This document shows positions 16,787 through 23,802 of a DNA stretch of 64,000 nt, one piece after another; position 1 is the stretch's first letter; each line of letters starts with the position of its first letter. Under the pieces are notes generated by a model. That model was not told the DNA's origin. It searched no databases and saw only the letters and a list, made by a program, of their open reading frames with translations. The position numbers and the translations under genes were made by a program. Origin of the DNA: an uncultured Actinomycetes bacterium (GTDB taxonomy: Bacteria; Actinomycetota; Coriobacteriia; Coriobacteriales; Atopobiaceae); NCBI GenBank assembly GCA_900314645.1, contig OMWB01000004.1, forward strand, positions 1-64,000, given 5' to 3'.

Positions 16787-17947
16787 CTAGACGATGAGCA
16801 TCGCATCGCCGAAGGAGAAGAAGCGGTAGCGCTCTTCGATGGCGGCTGCGTATGCGTCCATGATCTGCTCGCGCGTGGCGAAGGCCGAGACGAGCATCAT
16901 GAGCGTGGAGCGCGGCACGTGGAAGTTGGTGACCATCGCGTCCACCACGTGGAACGTGGAGCCGGGCATGAGGTACAGGCTCGTCGTGGCGTTCTCGCGT
17001 ACCACCACGTCGCCGCTGCCAAGAATGGCCGCGGAATCCGGGACATCCTCAAAGCGTCGAGCCGTCATGGGCGGAACGGATGCCTGCGCGGTGGCCTCAT
17101 ACGCGCTCTCGAGTGAGCGCACCGAGGTCGTGCCGATGGCGATCACCCGATGGCCCGATGCCTTTGCCTCGTGCACCGCGTCGACCACCGCTTGGCCGAC
17201 GTGGTAGCGCTCGGTATGGATGGTGTGCTCGCGAGGATCGTCCTCCTCTACCAGACGGAAGGTGTCGATGCCCACCTCCAGCTCAACCTCGGCCCAACGC
17301 ACGCCCTTGTCCTTGATGCGCTGGATGAGCTCGGGCGTAAAGTGCAGGCCAGCCGTCGGCGCCGCCGCGGAGTGCTCCTCCTTCATCGCATACACCGTCT
17401 GGTACTTCTCTGGGTCGCCCTCGTAGCCCTGGATGTAGGGCGGCAGCGGCACGTGCCCGGCGGCATGGACGGCCTCGTCAAGCGTGCGGCCTCCCTGGGG
17501 AGTGAAACGCACCAGACGCCCGCCACGGCTGCCCTCCACGAAGTCGAGCACCTCTGCCGTCAACACTACGGGTGACTCCAGCGGGGCAAGAAGGCCACCA
17601 GCACGATACTCGATGACCGCGCCTTGCTTGAGGCGCTTGCCAGGATACACCAGGCATTCCCACACCGACCCCATCGGGTCAAGGTCCTCGCGCCGACGCA
17701 GCAAAAGCGTCTCGGCCACGGCGCCCGTGGGCTTATGCCCCACGAGACGCGCCGGCATCACGCGCGTATGGTTGGCCACGATGAGGTCCCCCGCCTCAAG
17801 GTAGTCCACGATGTCCGTGAACGTGCGGTGCTCGACGCGGCCGTCCTCGCGATGCAGCACAAGCAGCCTGCACGAGTCACGGGGCTCGGCAGGCGTCTGG
17901 GCAATGAGCTCGTCAGGCAGGTTGTAGTCGAAGTCTTCGGTGCGCAT
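16787..17947 (-). CDS. queA: S-adenosylmethionine:tRNA ribosyltransferase-isomerase
   Basis: 386 residues. QueA transfers and rearranges the ribose of SAM onto 7-aminomethyl-7-deazaguanine-34 in tRNA, giving epoxyqueuosine. Family segments are FDYNLPDELIAQTP at the N-terminus, DLIVANHTRVMPARL, EEHSAAAPTAGLHFT, and the C-terminal PRSTLMMLVSAFA and RYRFFSFGDAMLI. ATG 17947 begins directly at the MRTEDFDY family start and has GGGGAG upstream; a further in-frame ATG at 17968 lacks a ribosome site. It acts between tgt and queH in the pathway, although the three genes are not contiguous. Confidence 0.95.
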   Translation of the reverse strand: MRTEDFDYNLPDELIAQTPAEPRDSCRLLVLHREDGRVEHRTFTDIVDYLEAGDLIVANHTRVMPARLVGHKPTGAVAETLLLRRREDLDPMGSVWECLVYPGKRLKQGAVIEYRAGGLLAPLESPVVLTAEVLDFVEGSRGGRLVRFTPQGGRTLDEAVHAAGHVPLPPYIQGYEGDPEKYQTVYAMKEEHSAAAPTAGLHFTPELIQRIKDKGVRWAEVELEVGIDTFRLVEEDDPREHTIHTERYHVGQAVVDAVHEAKASGHRVIAIGTTSVRSLESAYEATAQASVPPMTARRFEDVPDSAAILGSGDVVVRENATTSLYLMPGSTFHVVDAMVTNFHVPRSTLMMLVSAFATREQIMDAYAAAIEERYRFFSFGDAMLIV

Positions 17948-17968
17948 GGTCTCCCCATAGTTCTGGTT

Positions 17969-18014
17969 CATCTGCGATGGCGGCACATGATTGTAGCGCG
18001 AACCATCGCAGATG
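17969..18014 (-). terminator. 12-bp inverted repeat between the GNAT fusion gene and queA
   Basis: catctgcgatgg (17969-17980) and ccatcgcagatg (18003-18014) are perfect arms with a 22-base loop. It lies after the GNAT-DUF1349 stop (18044) and before the queA start on the minus strand. No T-run, so a terminator role is tentative. Confidence 0.4.
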
Positions 18015-18043
18015 GGGTGCTGCGCACGATTGTCGCAAAGACC

Positions 18044-19333
18044 TTATGCTTCGATGTCCTCGTCAGGCTGCTGACCGTCGTGGGCCTCCCAGGCGCAGGG
18101 ACCCAGGCTCAGGTCCGTAAAGCGCGCGGTGAACGAGGAGTCCTCGGGTGAGCAGGCGTAGACGCCCACGCGAATGGTCCCGAGGCCTTCGTGCAGGTGG
18201 CACACGCGCATCTGCCTCCAGTGCTCGCCGTCCTCGCAGCAGTCAATGCGGTAGTCGTCCTCGCGGCGGCTCAGGCGATACCACATCTCGCGCACGTCGG
18301 CCGGAATCTCGGTGGTTGCCCAGTCGGACCAACCGTGGTTGGTGACGACGCTCCCCAGATGCTGGATGACGCCGTCCTCATACTCCACTGAGCCCTTGAT
18401 CCAGTTGTCAGAGTCCAGGTAGATTGCGACGCCACACTGATCAAAGCGGTGGCCTGCACCTGAGAAGTCGGTGCGTACCACAAACGAGAAGTACGGCTCG
18501 TCGGTCTCAAGCTGCAGCACCGGCGCGTTGTCGTTGCGGAAGTGATAGTAGGTGCGTTGCCAAAGGTCCGTGCCAGGCTCGGTGGTGATACTGATGACGT
18601 CGTCCCCAGCAGCCCACTCCTTTGGCTCACGCGTCCACACCATCTGCTCGATCTTCATGTTGCTCGTCCCGTTCTCCTCGTTTCCCCTCTCGAGCTTGTT
18701 GCCCGAGACACCGTGGCCCTCTAGCTGTGGAAGTCCTTGATAGACATAGATGCCTATGCTGGGCTCCGCACTTGACTTCGCGGCCAAGACGCGCCGCATG
18801 CCCCAACGCTCATAGACTTGCCAGTCGCAATCATCGCTCGTGACGAGGCGCAATTCCGTCGTCCCGTGCTCCATGAGCCAATCGAGGCCCGCACGGAGCA
18901 GCGCCTTTGCCACACCTTGCCCGCGTGCCTCTGGCGCGACGATGACGAGAGGCATCACGCCGATGCCCTCATTGTCAAAGGTGTCAGATGCGTTGTCCAT
19001 CAGCCGACCCTCGTCATGTACCAGAGAAAGGGCCGAACGGACGTCAATCGCCAGCATGCGCATCATCATCTCGAGATTGGTCAGCTGCTGTTGCCAAACG
19101 CCACGAAGTTGGCTGTCATGGTCCTCCTCGCGGGGACTCCTCACGAGCACCACGCCCAAGACCTGGTCCTTCTCGTCTACCGCAGTGAGGGCATAGTCGC
19201 TCTTCATCAGATGTATGCACAGCTCCTCGGCACCGAGCCAATAGGACCGCGAGCCCTGGTCCGCATACCACGTGGCACCCATGATCCTTGACACGGGCTC
19301 AAAGTCACGTCCGTGGAACTTGCGAATCTGCAT
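18044..19333 (-). CDS. GNAT acetyltransferase fused to DUF1349 (concanavalin-like) domain
   Basis: 429 residues. Residues 1 to about 200 are a GNAT N-acetyltransferase with the acetyl-CoA loop VIVAPEARGQGVAKALLRAG. Residues about 226-429 resemble a complete DUF1349 protein, a jelly-roll domain of the concanavalin A-like superfamily: FSFVVRTDFSGAGHRFDQCG, AIYLDSDNWIKGSVEYEDG, MRVCHLHEGLGTIRVGVYAC. A polar linker (about 205-225) joins them, and an internal Met at base 18658 begins the DUF1349 part exactly where a stand-alone protein would start. So this is either a true fusion or a pair of genes that lost a stop codon; internal initiation is possible. AAGGAGG precedes ATG 19333. No signal peptide. 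It lies 37 bases downstream of queH. Confidence 0.8.
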   Translation of the reverse strand: MQIRKFHGRDFEPVSRIMGATWYADQGSRSYWLGAEELCIHLMKSDYALTAVDEKDQVLGVVLVRSPREEDHDSQLRGVWQQQLTNLEMMMRMLAIDVRSALSLVHDEGRLMDNASDTFDNEGIGVMPLVIVAPEARGQGVAKALLRAGLDWLMEHGTTELRLVTSDDCDWQVYERWGMRRVLAAKSSAEPSIGIYVYQGLPQLEGHGVSGNKLERGNEENGTSNMKIEQMVWTREPKEWAAGDDVISITTEPGTDLWQRTYYHFRNDNAPVLQLETDEPYFSFVVRTDFSGAGHRFDQCGVAIYLDSDNWIKGSVEYEDGVIQHLGSVVTNHGWSDWATTEIPADVREMWYRLSRREDDYRIDCCEDGEHWRQMRVCHLHEGLGTIRVGVYACSPEDSSFTARFTDLSLGPCAWEAHDGQQPDEDIEA

Positions 19334-19370
19334 GTCATTGCCTCCTTATTGCCGCATTTCGCGGCTCAGA

Positions 19371-19967
19371 CTATCCAGCGTGCGCTGCCTTCGCCGCCTT
19401 TCGCGCGTCGCGCGCCTCGTGGCGCTCGATGGCCGCCTCCGCGGCGGAAAAGCGGCACCCACAGTAGTTCTGACGATACATTCCCAGCTCGCGCGAACGT
19501 GTGGTGGCTGCAGGGTAATACGGACGAAAGTCTCTCCAGATAGGGGTAAGCCCGTGGGCCTTCGCCAGCGCAAACAGCACGTCTCCACAGGTATCGAACA
19601 GCTGGTACGGTGAAACCGCAAGCGTCGTCGAGATGTGCGTGAAGCCCTGTTCCTTCGCGACGCGGCAGCTCTCCGCCAAGCGCAGCGCATAGCAGGCACG
19701 GCAACGCGCCTCGCGGTCAAAACCATGCGGCGCAACGCCACGCTCCCACATCCCACGATCGTCACCTGCGACGATGACCTTGACATGCGCGACGTCACGG
19801 GCCCATGCCTGCAGCGTCTCCAGGCGAAGGTCGTGCTCGGCAACTGGCTGGATGTTGGGATTGGTCCAGCAGATGGTGGGTTCGAAGCCCTCCTCGCGCA
19901 GAAGCCGCAGCGGCTCGAGAGAGCAGGGCCCACAGCAGGCATGTAACAAAAGCGGTATGCGTTCCAT
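19371..19967 (-). CDS. queH: Epoxyqueuosine reductase QueH
   Basis: 198 residues, formerly DUF208. QueH performs the last step of queuosine synthesis, reducing the epoxide, and replaces the unrelated QueG in many anaerobes. Conserved Cys motifs are HACCGPC near residue 10, CRACYALR near residue 89 and YRQNYCGC near residue 169; these bind the [4Fe-4S] cluster and a second metal. TNPNIQP and FRPYYP also fit the family. GGAGGAGG precedes ATG 19967. The GNAT-DUF1349 gene follows 37 bases downstream. Confidence 0.93.
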   Translation of the reverse strand: MERIPLLLHACCGPCSLEPLRLLREEGFEPTICWTNPNIQPVAEHDLRLETLQAWARDVAHVKVIVAGDDRGMWERGVAPHGFDREARCRACYALRLAESCRVAKEQGFTHISTTLAVSPYQLFDTCGDVLFALAKAHGLTPIWRDFRPYYPAATTRSRELGMYRQNYCGCRFSAAEAAIERHEARDARKAAKAAHAG

Positions 19968-20093
19968 GTGGTCCTCCTCCCCGCACGCTCAACCAGATGT
20001 GTCGGGACACCGCTGTATCCAATTATGCCCCGAGCTTGCTTCCGCGCACCAGTATTGTGACCTTTGAACCACCCAAACAGACCGTCCACGTTG

Positions 20094-20102
20094 TGGGATA
20101 AT
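20094..20102 (+). promoter_or_regulatory. Possible extended -10 promoter of metG
   Basis: TGGGATAAT fits an extended -10 (TG, one base, GATAAT) about 35 bases before the metG ATG; there is no clear -35 element. Confidence 0.4.
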
Positions 20103-20136
20103 ACAAAGGTTACGCACTCCAACCGAGAGGGGCCCC

Positions 20137-22155
20137 ATGTCCTCCCAAGATCGTCCCACCTTCCCCAAACGCGCCATCATCACTGGCGGCATGCCGTACG
20201 GCAACAAGAACCTTCACTTTGGCCATATCGGTGGCGTCTTTGTTCCCGCCGACTTCTTTGCCCGCTTCCTGCGCGACCGCATCGGCGCGGAGAACGTCAT
20301 CTTTGTCTCGGGTACCGACTGCTACGGCTCGCCCATTATGGAGGGCTATCGCAAGAAGGTTGCCGAGGAGGGATACGAGGGAACCATCACTGACTACGTC
20401 CAGGCTAACCACGACCTCCAGAAGGAGGCGTTGGACGCCTACGGCATCTCGCTTGACATCTTTGGTGGCTCGGGGCTGGAGCCTGCCAAGTCCGTCCACG
20501 CGAAGCTCAGCCATGACCTCATCACCCGTCTGTATGAGCAGGGCCATCTCATGAAGATGTCCACGCGCCAGTTCTACGACACGCAGGTGAGCCAGTTCCT
20601 CAACGGCCGCCAGGTCATGGGTCGCTGCCCGGTGCAGGGCTGCAAGTCTGAGAAGGCCTACGCCGATGAGTGCGACCTTGGCCACCAGTTTGATCCTGAG
20701 GAGCTTATCTCGCCGGTCTCCCAACTCTCTGGCACCACGCCTGAGCTGCGCCCCGTTGACAATTGGTACTTCGATCTTCCCGCCTTCCGCGAAGGTCTCG
20801 AGAAGCTGATGGACGAGTGGGACGACGACCCGCAGGTGCGCGCCATCGTCACGCAGACCGTGCGCGAGTCGCTCGTTGACCCGGCCATCTTCATCCAGAA
20901 CAAGTTCCGTGCCGAGTTTGACGCCGTGGAGCCCACCTTGCCGGAGCACCGCCTCGTCGAGGCGGAAGGTAACCAGTCCTCCTTCCAGGTGGTCTTCGCC
21001 AACTGGCAGGACCGCGACGCCGCGCGCGAACTGCTTGAGGAGGCCTCCATCCGCTTCCGCACCGGCAAGACGCTGCTCCCCTTCCGTCTGACGGGCAACA
21101 TCGACTGGGGCGTCCCCGCACCAGACCTCGAGGACGTGGCTGGCCTCACCGTGTGGGTGTGGCCCGAGAGCTTGTGGGCACCCATCTCGTTCACGCAGAC
21201 CGTCCTCCAAAACGCGCCGGAGGGCCGCTACTCCTCAACCGACTGGCACGACTGGTGGTGCGCTGACGACGCCCGCGTGTTCCAGTTCATTGGCCAGGAC
21301 AACATCTACTTCTACTGCGTGGCGCAGCCCGCCATGTGGGAAGCATTGGGATGGGGCCTCTTCCAAGACACCCCCATCGCCAACTACCACATCCTGTTCA
21401 TGAACAAGAAGGCCTCCAGCTCGGGCAAGATCAAGCCTCCCATGGCGGCTGACCTTCTTGAGTTCTACACCGCCGACCAGCTGCGCTGCCACTGGCTGTC
21501 GCTCGGCCTCGACCAGAAGGCGGTCTCGTTCTCGCCCAAGGCCTTCGACACCAGCGTGAGCCACAAGGACAAGAAGACTGGCCAGGATGTCCTCGTGAAG
21601 GATGACCCGCGCGTGGTTGACCCCGCCCTCAAGGAGAGCGCGTTTCTCACCAACATCTTCAACCGCTTGGCGCGCAGCTGCCTCTATGGCGCGGCCAATG
21701 CCTGCGAGGGGCACCTGCCTGTCTCGGCACCTCACGCCGAGGTGGTCGAGGCGTGCCGCAAGGCAACGCTGGACTTTGAGCGCTGCGCTCATGGCTTTGA
21801 CGCACACGGCGCCCTTGCCGTGGCGGAGGAGTTCGCACGCGCCGAGAACAAGCGCTGGGGCGATGCGAGCAAGGCCGCCAAGGGTGACGATGCCGCCTAC
21901 GACCAGGCCCTTGCCGATGCCTTTGCCGCGCTGCGCACCACCTGCCTGCTCATGCACCCAGCCGTCCCCGCAAGCTGCGAGCTTATCGCCCAGTACCTTG
22001 GCTTTGAGAACGACCTGTTCTTCTCGTGGGAGCACGCATTTGACGGCCCCGCCGAGCTTGCCGCCGCACTGGGCGAGACGCCCGAGCAGCATGCCCTCGT
22101 CGCGCTTCCGCCACGGTTCGACTTCTTCAAAAAGCACGAGAGCCAGGGGCGCTAA
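20137..22155 (+). CDS. metG: Methionyl-tRNA synthetase, divergent
   Basis: 672 residues, class I synthetase charging tRNA-Met. The HIGH motif appears as HFGH (27-30). Zinc-domain-like residues occur in GRCPVQGCKSEKAYADEC and DLGHQFDPEELISP, a CX4C plus CX3H pattern instead of the usual CXXC pairs. VDNWYFDLPAF and IDWGVPAP match the E. coli-type enzyme. The second catalytic signature, usually KMSKS, reads KKASSSGK (424-431). It sits about 90 residues later than in E. coli MetRS, implying an insertion in the connective peptide near 230-310. The C-terminal anticodon helices are present; no EMAP-like tRNA-binding domain is seen. A second, canonical MetRS elsewhere would change the interpretation. 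An alpha/beta hydrolase follows 2 bases later. Confidence 0.85.
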   Translation: MSSQDRPTFPKRAIITGGMPYGNKNLHFGHIGGVFVPADFFARFLRDRIGAENVIFVSGTDCYGSPIMEGYRKKVAEEGYEGTITDYVQANHDLQKEALDAYGISLDIFGGSGLEPAKSVHAKLSHDLITRLYEQGHLMKMSTRQFYDTQVSQFLNGRQVMGRCPVQGCKSEKAYADECDLGHQFDPEELISPVSQLSGTTPELRPVDNWYFDLPAFREGLEKLMDEWDDDPQVRAIVTQTVRESLVDPAIFIQNKFRAEFDAVEPTLPEHRLVEAEGNQSSFQVVFANWQDRDAARELLEEASIRFRTGKTLLPFRLTGNIDWGVPAPDLEDVAGLTVWVWPESLWAPISFTQTVLQNAPEGRYSSTDWHDWWCADDARVFQFIGQDNIYFYCVAQPAMWEALGWGLFQDTPIANYHILFMNKKASSSGKIKPPMAADLLEFYTADQLRCHWLSLGLDQKAVSFSPKAFDTSVSHKDKKTGQDVLVKDDPRVVDPALKESAFLTNIFNRLARSCLYGAANACEGHLPVSAPHAEVVEACRKATLDFERCAHGFDAHGALAVAEEFARAENKRWGDASKAAKGDDAAYDQALADAFAALRTTCLLMHPAVPASCELIAQYLGFENDLFFSWEHAFDGPAELAAALGETPEQHALVALPPRFDFFKKHESQGR

Positions 22156-22157
22156 TC

Positions 22158-23018
22158 ATGACGCCGGCCATACCCTCCCCCTATCGCAAGCGCATCTATG
22201 CGCGTCCTGCGGTTCCCGTCTTGCTGGCGCGCCGCGTGGCGACCGCGGACGGTGCTGAGCTGGCGACCTTTGTCTATGGGCCCGCAGGAGCCGATGTGCA
22301 TCGCCTGCTCGCCGACGCGCCTGTGCTGGCGCTTCACGGCAACGGAGGTTCACACGCAACGTTTGCTGCCGTCATGGAGCCGCTCGTCGCTGCCGGCAAG
22401 GCGATCATCGCCTTCGACGCGCGCGGGCAGGGGCTCTCGGGCCGCGGAACGCTTCCGCTGACCTACGAGCTCTTTGCCGCAGACGCCATCTGCGTGCTCG
22501 ACGCACTCGGTGTGACATCCGCGCACATCGTGGGGCACTCAGATGGCGGCATCGAGGCCCTGCTCATGGCACGCGACTACGCCGACCGAGTGCGCTCCAT
22601 CGTCGCTGGTGGCGCAAACCTCACCCCCGAGGGCGTCATCGACGAGTGGGACACCGAGGCCTCTGCCGAGCGTGGACGCGCTTGGGCAACGTGGGTCGAG
22701 GAAGGGCATCTGCCTGCCGAGGTAGACCCCACCCTTATGCCGTCTGTGGAGGACACCCGTATCGATGCGGAGCTTCTCCAGCTCATGCTCGACGAACCGC
22801 ATATCGAGGCGTCATCGCTCTCTACGATCTCGTGCCCTGCCTGCGTGCTTGTGGGCGAGCATGACTGCATTACCCGCGAAGAGACCGAGGCCATCGCCCA
22901 TGCCATTCCTGGCGCTCGGCTGGTCACGGTACCCGATATGGGGCACAGCCTGCCACGCAAAGCTCCGGACAGCGTTGCGACGCAAGTGCTCGTCAACATC
23001 GTGCTCGCAGACCGATAA
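22158..23018 (+). CDS. Alpha/beta hydrolase
   Basis: 286 residues, no signal peptide. Nucleophile elbow VGHSDGG (Ser near residue 129), oxyanion-type LHGNGGSHATF near residue 58, acid Asp in VLVGEHDCIT, and catalytic His in PDMGHSLPRKAP. This is a complete Ser-His-Asp triad of the alpha/beta fold. Substrate unknown; small ester or C-C bond hydrolases share this architecture. It starts 2 bases after the metG stop without a strong ribosome site, so translation is probably coupled. It ends 2 bases before a 53-bp inverted repeat. Confidence 0.85.
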   Translation: MTPAIPSPYRKRIYARPAVPVLLARRVATADGAELATFVYGPAGADVHRLLADAPVLALHGNGGSHATFAAVMEPLVAAGKAIIAFDARGQGLSGRGTLPLTYELFAADAICVLDALGVTSAHIVGHSDGGIEALLMARDYADRVRSIVAGGANLTPEGVIDEWDTEASAERGRAWATWVEEGHLPAEVDPTLMPSVEDTRIDAELLQLMLDEPHIEASSLSTISCPACVLVGEHDCITREETEAIAHAIPGARLVTVPDMGHSLPRKAPDSVATQVLVNIVLADR

Positions 23019-23020
23019 CC

Positions 23021-23130
23021 TGCGATCGTTGACACTCTGAGGCCCGTCTACGTCAACACCCGCCTCTGGGAAGTTTGCTTCCCAGAGGCGGGTGTTGACG
23101 TAGACGGGCCTCAGAGTGTCAACGATCGCA
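23021..23130. repeat. Perfect 53-bp inverted repeat, bidirectional terminator-like
   Basis: Arms 23021-23073 and 23078-23130 are perfect reverse complements around a 4-base loop (tttg). The outer end reads tgcgatcgttgac. It fills the whole gap between the convergent alpha/beta hydrolase (stop 23018) and cyclophilin gene (stop 23136). Each arm also holds GTTGAC and GTCAAC as a smaller nested dyad. It is related to the repeat at 61955-62046. Confidence 0.9.
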
Positions 23131-23135
23131 GTGAG

Positions 23136-23789
23136 CTAGTCGTCAATGGTGATGGAGGCAATGACCGGCTGGTCTTCAGGGGCAACCGTTCCATTGCCAT
23201 CCTGAACAGGCGTGTTCTCCGCAATCGCGTCGACGACCTCCATGCCCTCGATCACGCGACCAAAGGCGGCGTACTTGCCGTCAAGCGAATCCATGCTGTC
23301 CTGGTGGACGATGAAGAACTGCGAGCTTGCGGAGTCGTAGTCAGAGGCACGCGCCATGGAGATGACCCCACGCTGGTGTGGAATGACGTTGGTGACGCCG
23401 TTGGCGTAGAACTCGCCCTTGATGTTCCTGCCTGAACCACCAGTGCCGTTGCCGTAGGGGTCACCGCCCTGAATCATGAATCCGGCAATGATGCGGTGGA
23501 ACGTCAGGCCATCGTAGAAGCCGTCAGAGGCAAGGTCCATGAAGTTCTTCACGGTGATGGGAGCCTGGTCTCCGTAGAGCTCGAGCTTGATGGTCCCAAA
23601 GTTGTCCACTCGAATGGTCGCATGATGCGTTCCCGAAGTATCGGTGGTATCGAACTCCGTTTCGGTGGCGACGGGCGTGAGATCTGGCTGCTCTTCCTCG
23701 CTCGTGGAGCTCTTGCCGCCACAGGCGGCCAGCACTGACGAGGCGACCGCACCCGTCAGGCCCAAAAACGATCGACGACTGATGTTCAT
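23136..23789 (-). CDS. Cyclophilin-type peptidyl-prolyl isomerase, Tat-type lipoprotein
   Basis: 217 residues. The N-terminus has a twin-arginine motif SRRSFLG followed by a hydrophobic stretch and lipobox VLAAC, so the mature protein should be lipid-anchored outside the membrane after Tat export. After a Ser/Glu-rich linker comes a cyclophilin domain (FHRIIAGFMIQGGDPYGNGTG, IPHQRGVISMARA, SSQFFIVHQD, FGRVIEGMEVVDAI) with the catalytic Arg of FHR. It would catalyse prolyl isomerisation in folding of exported proteins. AAGGAG lies 9 bases before ATG 23789. It follows the ABC exporter genes with overlap and may be cotranscribed with them. Confidence 0.92.
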   Translation of the reverse strand: MNISRRSFLGLTGAVASSVLAACGGKSSTSEEEQPDLTPVATETEFDTTDTSGTHHATIRVDNFGTIKLELYGDQAPITVKNFMDLASDGFYDGLTFHRIIAGFMIQGGDPYGNGTGGSGRNIKGEFYANGVTNVIPHQRGVISMARASDYDSASSQFFIVHQDSMDSLDGKYAAFGRVIEGMEVVDAIAENTPVQDGNGTVAPEDQPVIASITIDD

Positions 23790-23802
23790 AAGCAGATTCT
23801 CC

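Noticed and set aside
23021..23130. MITE or insertion sequence
   Set aside because: No transposase, no target-site duplication and no conserved interior; listed as an inverted repeat of unknown origin.
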